Source: Aristolochia californica (Eukaryota > Streptophyta > Magnoliopsida > Piperales > Aristolochiaceae). Taken from it: a stretch of 64,000 bases of DNA. Shown here piece by piece: positions 43,433-54,840 of the stretch. The position numbers and the translations under genes were made by a program. How positions within the stretch are numbered: the stretch's first letter is position 1; each line of letters starts with the position of its first letter. The notes beneath the pieces are model-generated. The model had not been told where the DNA came from and searched no databases. It saw only the letters and a list, made by a program, of their open reading frames with translations. The stretch spans positions 20,138,087 through 20,202,086 of the forward strand of contig JARWKL010000010.1 in NCBI GenBank assembly GCA_029961685.1. The letters are read 5' to 3'.

Positions 43433-43827
43433 TGTTGGATTTAGGATAGCTTCGACCAAGGTGGTGAAAGAGGAGAGGAAGAAGAAGAGGAGAAGAAAGG
43501 TGAGGAAGAGAAGAAAAAAGATAGAGAGAAACGACTAGAGAGAGATGGAGAGAGAGAGCTTGGGAGAAGAGAGAAAGGCTAGGAACGAATTTGAGAGGAG
43601 GGGAGACTTACTGATCTACCCCTTGCCTTGAGCCTCTATTTATAGTTTATGAAGGAAGGTTACAATGACTTCAATGCCCTTAGGGCTACATGCTTTCCAA
43701 AGGAAAAGACATAAGTAGACATACATCTTCTTCTTTTATTACACCTTTGTGTCATCCTTATGAGAAGAGCATTTAATTGACATGGATAAGGTTATTACCT
43801 TTATGTCACTTAAGGTGTCTTCCAACA
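43433..43827 (-). repeat. 5' LTR of copia-1
   Basis: On the plus strand it runs TGTTGGATTTAGGATAGC...GTCTTCCAACA. A minus-strand TATA block (TATAAATAGAGGC) is at about 43633-43645. It is homologous to 25560-26014 but about 60 bases shorter, with several indels between them. Confidence 0.85.
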
Positions 43828-43892
43828 GTAGCAGTAAGGGTGATTAAGTGGATCAACACCACTACTAAAGCCTGAAATTAATTAAATAACTT

Positions 43893-45027
43893 TTTTTGTT
43901 TTGAGAAAGTGATGAATTCATTAAACCAAAAACAAAAACAAGATTAGACAGGTATCCCCCTTACAAGAGGAGCATGGAGGGAGGCCCCCTGCTTAGCACA
44001 ACCGTCTGCAACGGAATTTGCAGATCAGGGAACATGGGACCAAATACAAGTAATATGAGGGAGAATGTCCAAAATGTAGTAAGCATCTCAATGACGCCAT
44101 GGTAGGAGAGAGGGAGAGGAGAACCATCCAATGATCACCACAGAGTCTCCCTCAATGTGGAGCGGCCCAAAAAAATGCTCACGAAAGATTACGAGGCCTC
44201 TGAGGAAGGCCTGAAGCTCAACAGCAGTGGAGTCCGCGATGCCCATAGGACCAGAATAGGACAAAAGTTGGGTACCGTCTGAGTCATGGAAGGCCCCACC
44301 ATAACCAGCCAAACCAGGGTTGTCGAGGGAGTTGCCATCAAAATTCATCTTGATGTAACCCAGATCTGGGGGTCGCCATTTCTTGCATTTTTGGAGGCTT
44401 CGACGGATCTCCCAACTGGGCCATGGTGCTCCTATTTTTCCTGAGCGAGAGCCCAAAGAAAGCAGGGAACTCCCTGGAGTGAAGCCAAGCAGAGATGTGG
44501 CCTGTAATAGAGGAGATGACCAGGCCACGAGGGAGATGCTTGGCGTGAAAGCGGCTATTGTTGCACTCAATCCAGATGCCCCAAGGACTGAAAGCAACGC
44601 AAATAGAGACGATCAGCCTCCCCAATTTAGGGAGGGGGGTCCCAAGGAGCAAACACCCAATCGCGAGAATGTCCTCTGGCAGGCAAAGCTAGATACCGAA
44701 CCGGTGGAGGATGCTCATCCAAACAGACCACGAATAAGGGCAAACAGGTGTCAAGAGGTCTCCTCCTCCAAGCCACATAGGGGACAAGAGGTACATATTG
44801 TGAGATTGCCACGGCGATGAAGGTTGACAGCAGTGAGGATTATGTTGAACCCAACACTCCAAAGGAAGAATTTAATCTTCTGGGAAGAAAAGAGACGCCA
44901 AATAAATTCAACCTCATGCTTGGGGGTATCTGAAGTCCAACCCTTGATGAGGGTGTAGGCGGATGACACCGAGAAAATTCCACTCACCTTCGGCCACAAA
45001 ATCATCGAGTCTTCCAAAGAGTCATGG
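43893..45027 (-). mobile_element. LINE-D, 5'-truncated L1-type
   Basis: The A-rich 3' end lies at the left (minus CTCAAAACAAAAAAA). The flanks GAAATTAATTAAATAACTT (43874-43892) and GAAATTAATTCAATAACTT (45028-45046) form a 19-bp target duplication with one change. Only the zf-RVT and RNase H parts of ORF2 remain. Its sequence is closest to LINE-A. Confidence 0.9.
44000..45017 (-). pseudogene. LINE-D zf-RVT and RNase H
   Basis: From 45017 down: MILWPKVSGIFSVSSAYTLI, KIKFFLWSVGFNIILTAVNL and CTSCPLCGLEEETS, the zinc-finger-like zf-RVT block. After frame changes come GIWIECNNSRFHAKHLPRGL and the RNase H domain MNFDGNSLDNPGLAGYGGAF (Asp), AVELQAFLRGLVIFREHF (Glu) and IEGDSVVIIGWFSS (Asp). A stop at 44088 truncates the last part. 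The three acidic residues seen are intact, so the domain decayed late. Confidence 0.85.
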
Positions 45028-45046
45028 GAAATTAATTCAATAACTT

Positions 45047-45542
45047 GTAGGACCTCTTAAAGTTACATTATTTTTAAGAGGGTATTCTCAGTCTTTTTTA
45101 TGCCAAAGTTAAAGAGTCGCAAACAGAATGTAATGGCAATATGTCGGTATTTTTCAGGCTATGATAGGCATATCAACATATTAATTTGAAACCCTTATTT
45201 AGGTATGTATGCCATAGGGTACATGGTATTTTTAGATATTTCTTACACTTTCACAAGTATGCAGGAATGAACCCCTTTTTATAACATATTTCTCTGGAAT
45301 GGCTTCAATATATAATTTCTTTTAATGTTATGACATATTTAAATTTATATCATGCTTAGTATATTGTTTGTACCATTAAACACCATAAATTAGCTCAATA
45401 AGCATACTTCCAAGCTTAAAAATTCTCCAGATTCCATTACTCTTGTACATGTTTGATTTTGGCATATTCTAGATTAATATGGATATTAATGCTAAAGGCA
45501 TGAAATTCCCTGGCAAAACAAAGAAATTTGAAAACAACATAC
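45047..45542. other. unassigned A/T-rich sequence, probably host intron
   Basis: No reading frame or repeat is convincing. It lies between the LINE-D target site and the candidate exon at 45543-45688. Confidence 0.4.
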
Positions 45543-45688
45543 TTGGACAAGAAAACAGGATTTAGTCCATGGTTTGGTCCCCCCTTTCTCCTTTCACTCT
45601 CCTCCTCAAACTTGATAGGAGGCAGAACCTGGCAAGGGCCTTGTATTAAGCGAGCTGCTACTACATTTCCATGATTAGATTCATACAC
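45543..45688 (-). CDS. candidate internal exon of a host gene
   Basis: On the minus strand CTTCCATTGCAG (good 3' splice site) is followed by 146 open bases reading VYESNHGNVVAARLIQGPCQ, then VLPPIKFEEESERRK and GGPNHGLNPVFLS. It ends at TCCAA|GTATGT, a consensus 5' splice site. The exon starts in phase 0 and ends in phase 2. Upstream sequence is pyrimidine-rich as expected of an intron. The protein is not recognised. It may belong to the same minus-strand gene as 24369-25241, with copia-1 and LINE-D in an intron. The phases of those exons do not join directly. Confidence 0.45.
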
Positions 45689-45803
45689 CTGCAATGGAAG
45701 AACATAGATACAGCATAAATCAAGAACAATGACTATACTTATGGAGCTTAAAACGAAAAACTTTGAGGATGTAACATCCAAATTGATGGGATTCAAACCA
45801 CTA

Positions 45804-45850
<47 letters not shown>

Positions 45851-46144
45851 ATGCAAACTTATCAAATAAGCGGATTGATTAAAAACCTGAACAAAAACAT
45901 AGGCATATCTCAAAATTGGCATGCAAATTAGTTTGGAATTTCCATAATTCACTCAAAGCAGGATGACGGGAGAGAATCCAGCCAGCAGACTACACTCTAG
46001 GAACATACAAGTCCAGCAAACTTAGCTCCTATATGATATATCAAATCTACCCATTGAACAGGATAGAATAAAACTCCGCTACAAGAAACATAAACGGAAA
46101 AAGCACCCCAGAAAACAATGGCAAATGATTTCCTGCTGCTGTAG
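45689..46144. other. unassigned sequence with a GA microsatellite
   Basis: A (GA)n run with a GATA start lies at 45804-45848. The rest holds no convincing gene and may be host intron. 46145-46162 is the LINE-E target copy. Confidence 0.5.
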
Positions 46145-46199
46145 ATTTGCGTCACCCTCGTCTTTTTTTTTTTTTTTGAAAAGGATGTATATATTAACA

Positions 46200-49100
46200 A
46201 AAAAACAAAGAATTACAAATAAACGGGGAGCAAATCCCTAACAACAAGAGATTGTAAGGAAGCTCCTGACTTGGTAAGCACATCTGCCACCGAGTTAGCA
46301 GATCTCGGAATGTGAGACCAAATACAAGAAAATTGAGAAGCAATTTCAAGAATCCCAATGCCGCCATGGGGGGGAGGATGCCTTTTCGCCCCAACCAATT
46401 ACCACCTTCAAATCCCCCTCAATGCGAAGAGGACCACTATAATGGTCTCAGAAAATACGAAGCCCATTGAGAAGACCTTGAATCTCAGCCGTCGTTGAGT
46501 CAACAATTCTTAGTGGACCAACATATGACAAACACTGATTGCCTGAGGAATCTGAGATAACACCCCCAAAACCCGCCTTTCGGGGATTACCCTAAGAAGA
46601 ACTATCAAAATTTAACTTTAGGAAACCAAGTTCTAGGGGGGTCTGTTCTTGCATGACCGGGGTCTTGGTTCCGCACCGCATTTTTGCAATAATGCTCCAA
46701 TTATCGCGAATAGATGAACCAACAAAGGAGGAGAAAGAATTCTTTGTAAGGAGCCAATTAGAGATCTAACCAAACACACAATCTGCCACCCTTATAGCAG
46801 AATTACTTCAAGCATCAAAACGCCTCCGATTACGTTCATTCCAAAACCCCAGGGAATAAAACCAATGCATGCGGATATCAGAAGCTTTCCAAGCCCAGGG
46901 AGGGGAGTACCAATGAGCATCTTGCTAAAAGAAATCAGATCCACTGACATACAGAATTGCAACCCCGTCTTACTGAGGATGGAAGTCCATACGTTCTACG
47001 AAAAAGAGCAATGAAGCAGAATGTGATTGACTGATTCGACCTCAGAGTTGCATAGAGGGCAGAGGGTCAATTGTTGGGTGTCCTCTTCTTCTTAGCACGT
47101 ATGTCGTGAGTATTTTTCCATGGCCGGCACTCCAAACAAAATTTTTTATCTTTGGTGGGGCGTAGAGACGCCATGAAAAAAGAACCTCATGATCCCTTTG
47201 GTTTGTATGCCAATCGTTGATGAAACTGTAAGCAGAGGACACTGTGAAAAGACCACTTTTATTAGGCCACCATATCATCTTGTCAACAATTAAAGGCCTC
47301 AATTTGTAGGATTGCAGAGATTCTATCAACCAACTTGCCTCCAGAGCCTCGGTATCAAAGAGACCCCTTCTAGGGTGTAAGTTCAAACCATTCTCTTCAA
47401 AAGCATCAGCAACCGATATATCTTTTTGCAGAGATAGGAGGAGGAGGTTCCTGAAAGCTGACTGTAAAGGCTCTTGACCTGTCCACCAGTCCTCCCAAAA
47501 CTTTAAAGATCTACCATTACCAACGTAGAATCTGACGGCTGAAGAAACTTGGGGATAAGTAGATATAATGATCTCCAAATTAAAGAAAGACATCTCCGAT
47601 TGCCACCTGAAATCCACCAAGGAGAAGGACAACCAAGTTTCGCAGATACCACTTCCTTCCAGAGATTAGAAGAAACATTGTTGAACTTCCAAATCCATTT
47701 TAATAGCATGGCTTGGTTCATATCCTTTGATTTCCGAATCCCTAAACCTTCCATATTTTTTGGCATGCAGACATCTTCCCATTTGACCAAATGATACTTA
47801 AAAGTATCACTCGATCCTCCATAGAAATCTTCTTTTTAGCCTATCCATGGTATTGCAAATCAAAACAGGACAGGGCATAAAGGATTAAAGCATAATTAGA
47901 AATACATGCTATACAAGACTTCAAGAGAATGAGTATGCTAGCTTTGCTAAGAAATCTGCCCTTCCAAGTTGCCAGATGGGTCTCCAATTTTTCCACCACC
48001 GGATTCTAGAAACTTTGGTTTATGCAGCCATTGAAGAGAGGAAGACCAAGGTAGGTTGATGGGATAGTAGAGGTTTTACAACCAAAGATGTTCGCCAGTT
48101 CCTCTAGTAACGCAAGGCAGATATTGAAGCCCATAACAGAAGTTTTCCCCTAATTAACTTTTTGCCCTGAGGAAAGTTCAAATAGGCCCAAGACAGCTTT
48201 CATCCTTCTAGCACCATCTATATTACTGCTCCCAAAAATGATAGTATCATCCGCAAATTGAAGAATGGGGATATTGAAAACCTGCAGAGAGCTGGTTGGG
48301 GGGAGCCACCCACGATTCACCGCCGAATAAAACATAGAGGAAAGAAATTCCCCAATAATGTTGAAAAGAAGCGGAGAGAGCAAGTCTCCCTGTCTGATCC
48401 CCCTTGTCCCTTTGAAATAACCGCATACGGCGCCATTAAGAATGAGACAGTAGGAAACCGAACCCACACAACTCTAATCCAAAATCTCCATTTTGGGCCG
48501 AATCCCATTTTTTCCATAAGTTCATCTAGAAGAATCCAATTAACCCGATCAAAAGCCTTTTCCAAATCAAGCTTGAGGGCAATTCTTGGCTCTTTGCTAA
48601 CCTGAACTGATCAATGAGCTCATGCGCAGCCATTGTAGAGTCAAGAATTTCTCTCCCCTTAAGAAAAGCGCCTTGCCCACAATGGATGACGATCGGGTGA
48701 AGGGCTTTTAGCCGATGTGCCAGAATTTTTGCAATGATTTTGTACGCATTAGTGACCAGGCTGATAGGTCGAAAGTCTTCTGGCTTGTCAACATTGATCT
48801 TCTTCGGCACCAAAGTGATGAATGTTGCCCCAATGCTGTGAAAGGTGATACCATTCCTTTAGAAACCAAACAGCGTAGCGAAAATATCCTCTTTGAGCAA
48901 TGGCCAAAAATTTTTTAGAAAGTCTCCATTGAAGCCGTCTGGGCCCGGAGCCCGATCACTTTATATTCCCATTACAACACGCTCAATTTCAGCAGCAGAG
49001 AAAGGGAACTCCAATAGGGAAGCGGCCGTGGGAGAAAGACGAGAGAAGCTAATGTGTTGAACTTTTGGCCTATCTGAACATTCCTCCGAATATAGATCTG

Positions 49101-50305
49101 TGAAAAAATGAATCAACACATTAGTTATCAAAGTCCGACACGAAGTTACCTCGTTATTAATACATAAAAAGGTAATTCGGTTGGACCTCATTCTTGTCGA
49201 TGCCACGGCATAGAAGAATTTTGTATTTGCATCGCCTTCTTTCAGCCACTTAAATCTGGCTCTTTGCTTCCATCTAATTTTCTCTTGATACAAAATACTA
49301 TTTAAATCAGAGTTCAGAAAAACTCGGGAAGAGAACTCAAAAGGGGATAGGTACCTTTGTTCTTCCTGGTCCAGATCAGCAATCTGAGAGAGGAGAGTAG
49401 CCTTCGGGGAAGCCAAAGAGGAACGACGACTTGCAGCCCATTCCTTCAAATTCCCTTTTAGAGAACGCAGTTTTAATGGAAAGGCCCACTCTCTTCTGCC
49501 AAAGCTCGGACCTTCACCCCACCAACCATCAATAAGGGATTCAAAGTTTTGCACAGAGAACTATGAGTTTTCAAAACAGAACGGAGAAGGCCCCCATTTC
49601 TCGAAGGAGGTAGATAGCATGATAGGCCAATGATCTGAGCCCATCTTATTAAGCACCCTTCCAGAGACGTTACCAAAAAGTTGAAGCCAGTCAAGGCAAG
49701 CCAAAAATCGGTCCAATTTCGAGAGGATGGGTTGTCTCTGGCTGTTGGACCAAGTATAGCTTTTCCTAGAGAGGAATCTCGTCAAGATTACACCCACCTA
49801 TGAAATCTGAAAACCCTCGCATTGAAGAAGAAATATGATTTGACAGGGGTTTCTTTTCATTGCAGAACCGGATGGTGTTAAAATCTCCCGCAAAAATCTA
49901 GGGGAGATTCCACGACCGATTGAGATCCACAAGCTCATCCCAGAAAGATCTTCTCTCCCGATATCTAGTCGGGCCATAAACTCCACCTAAACACCATATA
50001 CTGTTGGAGGAGTTATCTCGAAACTAGATTCTAATAGAGAAAACGCCCTCAATAATATTGATAGCATCCAAAATGATAGAATCCCAGGCTATCAGGATGC
50101 CACCGGAGTGACCAATGGAATTGACAGCCACCCACTTAACTAAAGGACATGCCCACAACTCCCTGGCAATGGAGTATGTCATCTCCTGACATTTCGTCTC
50201 TCGGAGAATCACAATTGAGGGCTTATACTGGGAGAAGAAACTTGAAATCAAAGTGCGCTTCCGAACAGAGCCAATACCTCTAACATTCCATGATATCAAG
50301 ATCAT
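46200..50305 (-). pseudogene. LINE-E ORF2: endonuclease, reverse transcriptase, RNase H
   Basis: It starts at ATG 50305 (MILISWNVRGIGSVRKRTLI). The APE-type endonuclease has RETKCQ (Glu), GHSGGILIAWD, AGDFNTIR (about 49890) and SDHWPIM (about 49640). The linker (49554-48961) contains WLKEGDANTKFF. The reverse transcriptase shows VPKKINVDKPEDFRPISLV, LEKAFDRVNW, GIRQGD and LQFADDTIIFG (about 48260-48230). zf-RVT blocks FTVSSAYSFIND and KIKNFVWSAGHGKIL follow. RNase H ends with RSANSVADVLTKSGAS near 46280. Frameshifts and a few stops break it, but all catalytic motifs listed are legible. It would nick DNA and prime reverse transcription there. Confidence 0.9.
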
Positions 50306-50360
50306 TTGTTAGTCTTTTTTGAACTCCCGAATCTGAGTTGTCCCCAAGAAGCTGCCCCTT

Positions 50361-53140
50361 TTAAACTACTCCCATTAGCCGTGCCAAATTCATCATTTTT
50401 AGCCATGTATCAACATCATATCTATGACATTCAACTTGGAGTTCATCCACAAGCCGAGATGACCATTCACATGAAAGGGGTGGAGGAGGTTCTATGACTT
50501 GAAGGTGGGGAGGAGGAGGCTGAGTCCTAGCCAAACTAGCTTCATCGTGAAGGGTAACCCTCTCCTGGCGATGTCGTCTCCTTTGGTATGTTGCTAGAAC
50601 AGGGGGAGAAGTACAGTGCTTGGGAATGGAGTTTTCAAGAAAAGACACAGGATTGAGATGATCAAGGTCTCTAGTTTCCAAATTAGGGTTAGAAGGGGAA
50701 GTAGGGTGTTGCACCATTTGGACACGTTGAGGAGCTGATTCTTGTTCAACGAAAGTACCGAGGTGGCTGTCTTTGGGATTTTGGTTCTCTGAGAGTTGGT
50801 TGTGCCCGTCGCCGAAGGAGGCAGAGCATAAAGAAAGGGGAATTCCATTGGGCCGATTTTCGATTCCCATAGAGGAATTTTTGTTCCAGGCCGAGTGATT
50901 CCCCAATGATCTGACCCTTCTGCAGAGGGACGACCTATGATCGAGGTTTGTGACCATAGAATCTTGCCAAATGACGCATGAGCCTCCTCCATTATCTCCT
51001 CGATATTGTGCCCAACAAGGGGGCTGATCTTGGGAAAAGGGTTTAGCACAGTTATCTCACCGATTTTCTGATTTTCCCCATCATTTAGTGGCTCGAGGCG
51101 CAGCTGACATTTTTGCAGTGAATTCGAATCCCGAGCAGTTGCGTCTTGGGTGGAGATGAGGAGACTAGGGGTGGGGGGACTTTTTTGGAAAACCTGGCAT
51201 TTTTGCAGTGAATGTGAATCCTGAGCAGTTGCGTCTTGGGCGGAGAGGAAGGGACAGAGGGTAAAGGGCCTTTTCTGGAAAAGGGGATTTGTGAGAAGGT
51301 TGGTGACGGGACTGAACGAAAGGTTTGAAAAAAGAGGGGGAGAAAAAGTAGACGTTGCCATATTGGGATTCGGGAAAGCCTAGGGAAGGGGGCCTAACAA
51401 GGGGGAGGTTGAGAAGGTTGAGATTTCTGACAAATTTTGGGAAAATGGGAAAGATTTATGGAAAACTTCAGACGGGCTTCAAAGGTGGAATGATGGGAAG
51501 TTTCAGCATTGGATTTCGAGAAAGGGTGATTTGACAAGGGGACTGACACTGTATCCTTTTCCCCTTTTGTGAGGCCGGGATTCAAATTCGAATTTTCTTG
51601 TTGAAGAACGGGATTTGACTTTGAGACTGTGAGACAACCTCGGGATTTGAGTCAACCGCAGGAGCATACCTCGAAGAACTCTCCAAGAAATTCAAAATTG
51701 AATTTGAATCCGAGTTAGAACTTGGAAGGGAAGTTGACTCAACTGAGTTAGAGTTTCTGCGCTGAGTTGACACGGTGTTGACTCGGCAAGCAGACAGATC
51801 CTCGGGTTGAGAGAGAGAGAGAGAGAGAGAGTGTCCCTTCCGGCGCCAGGGACTCTCCAGTGGGCTTGAAATGCAGATTTCCCCAAACGAAATCGCAGTC
51901 CAAATGAACTTCTCGCTGATGGCGATCTTTAGGAAGGTAGGTTCGACCCACTGTGAGTTTGGAACCACGAAAGCCATTGCCACATCCAGGCAAGATCTTT
52001 CCAACGTGTGTTCCACCCATTTTATCAGAGTTCCAAAAGTGTTGAAAATGCGATTCAAAACGTCATCTGACCGTAACTCGATTGGCAATCCTCTGACCGA
52101 GATCCACTGTCCGAGAGGGCAACACATCGGTGTCTCCTCCCATTTCAACAGAGATTTCAAGTCCTCTTGCGACCACCCTCTGGTTTCGAGAGCACCATCG
52201 ACCTCCTCCGTCAATTGGAGAAAGATTAGCCATTTCCGAGGGGCCAACCTTGCGATTTCCGGTGAGTATTCAATTTGGATTTTTTCTCGGACATGAGAGG
52301 CGAGGGTCACGGCATTCCAGTCATCAACCAAGGTTTCCTCGATGAAAACAGAGTTCAAAACCTTCCCTCCGAATGAGAAGGCGTCAGAGGGTAGGTGAAT
52401 AGTGAGGTTATGCGTAGTTGGGTGGGGCATTTTCTGAAGGAGCGGAAGTGGAGGTCGTCTGTTTCTGGGGGAGCTGAAATCCGTTCCCTCAACCTTCTCC
52501 AATTGAAGGAGGTTCTGAAGACCTCAGGGAGATAGATGTGCGCCATTACAAGGGTTCCTCTTCTCTGGATGATTTTGAACTCTCTTATCCCCTTTTTTTG
52601 GAAAACAAAGAGGGAGAAAGATACTTCTCCAACTTGTATTTCATGTAACCTCGGCGCCTTTGCCGATTCGCCATCCTCCAAACATCAGACGAAATCATCC
52701 ATTGCGGGCATCGGGATTGAGATGAAGGATCTCTTCATTCCGTTTCTAAGGGTTATACGAAAAACCTACTTGGCACGTTCTGGCTTTAGTTCCAACAGGA
52801 TTTCAGAGTCCCCGCAGACCCACGAAGAATCCAAACCTCTCCTTTTTCCTTGTCTTACAGTACTCCTTCCTTTTACCTTCATCGATAGCCCACACTCCTC
52901 CAACTCCAGAGATTTTCCTTTGTCGTCGTTCCTCTTTTGCGATTCCGCAACAGCTGTCTCCTCTCCGTCGGCGATCCCGAACTGGGTAAAGGTGGGGGGA
53001 GAGGCGTCTGCCAATTTCCTTTTCGCAACCGAAGGCAGGGAAGTCCCGAAACTGGGAGACGAGGCTTTTCGGTGAGGGGCCCCGAGAGGGGCTCCATCCT
53101 CTCCGCATCCACGCATCCCAACTCTCGCTCTCTCCATCAA
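50361..53140 (-). pseudogene. LINE-E ORF1
   Basis: The likely start is the ATG at 53140. The frame has stops near 52766 and 52686 and reads KAPRLHEIQVGEVSFSLFVF, with a frameshift near 52495. The 306-residue open part (52502-51582) carries DUF4283-type sequence: DDWNAVTLASHVREKI, PRKWLIFLQLTEEVDGAL and CPLGQWISVRGLPIELRSDD. A (GA)n run at 51807-51831 encodes SLSLSLS. Two more frames (51361-50594 and 50957-50361) carry the C-terminal part ending MMNLARLMGVV. A 90-base tandem duplication lies at 51108-51287. It would bind LINE RNA. No intact knuckle is seen. Confidence 0.75.
51108..51287 (-). repeat. 90-bp tandem duplication in LINE-E ORF1
   Basis: Two copies (51108-51197 and 51198-51287) share CATTTTTGCAGTGAAT, GAGCAGTTGCGTCTTGGG and CTTTT-TGGAAAA. 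They encode repeated QDATAQDSHSLQKCQ / QDATARDSNSLQKCQ on the minus strand, in frame. Confidence 0.85.
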
Positions 53141-53178
53141 GTTAGATTATTTATCATTTGTTTGTGTTTCAAGTTCCC

Positions 53179-53300
53179 ATTTGCGTCACCCTTGTCATCG
53201 TTATTATTAGAACATGGAGTATATATGTTACCAGCACTAATTTGCATCACCCTTGTCATCATTATTATTAGAACATGGAATATATATGTTACCTATAGCC
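53179..53300 (+). repeat. tandem duplication of ~61 bp at the LINE-E insertion site
   Basis: The unit ATTTGCGTCACCCTTGTCAT, then CGTTATTATTAGAACATGGA, then GTATATATGTTACC is repeated after a 7-base spacer (second copy from about 53240). The LINE-E target copy is exactly the first 18 bases of the first unit. Confidence 0.9.
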
Positions 53301-53622
53301 AGCTTGGTTGAATGTTATGATAGGGAGCCTTCCAATAGAGATTATCAAAACATTCATTGGTGAGGGTTAATTCACATACGGAGCTCAAGTTTTTAGAAAG
53401 TAATCACTCATCCGATCTATAGATCTAAGTAGATGGAATATTTACCCATAAAAATTTGTTAGTGCTCTCTGTAACCAAAAATTTGCCATTTTTGCATGAA
53501 TGCTTTACCTCTATGAATTATGTGGTTGCGATCCAGGGAATAATACGTTGTAAACCAGCCTATAACATCTAATACCCTTTTGTATTAAGTTCATAGCTGT
53601 TGCAATAAATATTTCTATTTGA
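53301..53622. other. unassigned, probable host sequence
   Basis: No gene, repeat or splice-bounded exon is convincing here. Confidence 0.4.
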
Positions 53623-53970
53623 TGTTCCTAGAGGGAATAATCCCACATGGGTTAATATCAAGAAAAGTAATTTGATCATTAGTTGGAAAAAGACCTCCTA
53701 ACTTGAGCCAATCATTTCGGAATGGACCTAGCCCTAACGTTAACAAGGTATCAAAGTAAAAAAATGCCTTGTTGGGCCCAGTTCAGTTCATAACCCATTT
53801 GTATCCTCATGTCTCGAACCTGTTGCAGTTTGAGCAGGCCTAGATGTGAGGAGTGTTAGTGAGAATAATCCACATGAATTAATATCAGGAAAAGTCAAAT
53901 GGTTATTAGTTGGAGAAAAAGTTTTCTAACGTCAGCAAGTCTTGGGATAGAACAAGACCTAACTTCAACA
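53623..53970 (+). mobile_element. second TRIM element
   Basis: Direct repeats 53623-53745 and 53854-53970 share AATAATCC-CACATG, TTAATATCA, TTATTAGTTGG and end TAACA/TCAACA. After the first comes AGGTATCAAAG (53746-53756), a primer site with its first base changed. Before the second is GTGAGGAG. It is related to the TRIM at 22562-22880 (TCCCACATGG, ATTAGTTGGAAAAA). No target duplication is evident. Confidence 0.8.
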
Positions 53971-54007
53971 AATATATTGTTTAAAAGAGAAAAACCTAGT
54001 CTCAACT

Positions 54008-54840
54008 TTGTACAAGGTAACTCAGCTAACCTTGACTGTGGATAACTCGGTTCTCCCACCGGAAACTCGGATTCGGCCAGATAGCACCGGAAACTCGGAC
54101 TCGGACTCATTTCAAAATTCAAATTTTGATCCTGCCGGTGACAGAACTCGGACTCAGCTGCAAAGCAGCTGTAACCGTCTGAGGGAACTGCTATTCTGAG
54201 AGGTCAGGTGCAGCCTAGTCTTGTTGATTTCCCAGAAACTTTCCACTACAACCACCCTTCGACTACTTTACTAACTTTGACAGCATTTATTTCCCCACCA
54301 CATCATCCACCCTTCATTTCCTCCCCTGCTCATGAACTCGTCCCCACCCTGTGTGGCTTTGAAACAACCCATCTCCTCATGCACATCCAGACCTAACCTC
54401 AAGTACCCTAATCATTTCCCCTAGCCCCACACCATCAACATCAAATAAACTCTATCACCCAAAACATAAATGCTGAAACCAGTGAGAACAAGACACCTCA
54501 CACCCAGCAACCCCAAACCCTCTCCCCCTATCAAAATATTGCCAGCACAACCATTTTGGCTTTCTCCTGAACTTTTGACCAGAAAAAACCCACTAAGGCC
54601 ACCCCTTCTTCCAAATCATACACCAATGAGGATGACAATGGCCAGTTTCACTTCAGGTTGCTATCCTCCAAGAGAATGTTCAACGAGGAGCTTGGAGAAA
54701 TCGAAGTGGATAACTTTGTTGAGCAAGAACTAGCTGATGCAGCGAGAAGGTCCAAAGGAAAACGAGCTCCAACTAGGAACTCCTCACACGCTGAAAAAAC
54801 CCAACCATTGACACTGCACATCATTCCTGGCCAGAATTAA
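54008..54840 (+). pseudogene. LINE-F ORF1, C-terminal part
   Basis: The first part has PPETRIRPDSTGNSDSDSFQ, similar in composition to the Ser-rich part of LINE-E ORF1. A proline-rich stretch follows in shifting frames. The last part (54658-54840) reads MLSSKRMFNEELGEIEVDNF, VEQELADAARRSKGKRAP and ends IIPGQN with a stop. The DUF4283-like region seen in LINE-A and LINE-E is absent. Confidence 0.55.

Larger units (their letters stand above)
25560..43827 (-). mobile_element. Ty1/copia element copia-1, 18 kb with nested insertions
   Basis: The 3' LTR (25560-26014) and 5' LTR (43433-43827) are homologous and in TG...CA form. They are flanked by GTAGT (25555-25559) and GTAGC (43828-43832), a 5-bp target duplication with one change. 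All copia domains are present on the minus strand. They are cut twice: in integrase by LINE-A (28242-37130) and near the gag start by LINE-B (39019-42355). Removing both insertions and their target copies leaves about 6 kb, close to a normal copia element. Stops and LTR indels show it is old. Confidence 0.85.
46163..53178 (-). mobile_element. LINE-E, nearly full-length L1-type
   Basis: The T run at 46163-46177 is the poly-A tail on the minus strand. ATTTGCGTCACCCTCGTC (46145-46162) and ATTTGCGTCACCCTTGTC (53179-53196) are an 18-bp target duplication with one change. Inside 7.0 kb lie a complete but broken ORF1, and ORF2 with endonuclease, reverse transcriptase, zf-RVT and RNase H. It is the best reference for the truncated LINEs in this window. 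Confidence 0.9.

Noticed and set aside
45437..45952. Whole 171-codon minus-strand frame as a protein
   Set aside because: The first half includes a GA microsatellite read as repeated SLSLSL and a splice-acceptor-like intron end. Only the central 146 bases look like an exon.
51871..52296. Plus-strand frame of 141 codons in LINE-E
   Set aside because: Antisense to the well-supported ORF1 on the minus strand.
52536..53075. Plus-strand frame of 179 codons at the LINE-E 5' end
   Set aside because: It overlaps the minus-strand ORF1 N-terminus inside the LINE target duplications; it has no known motif and is best explained as antisense.
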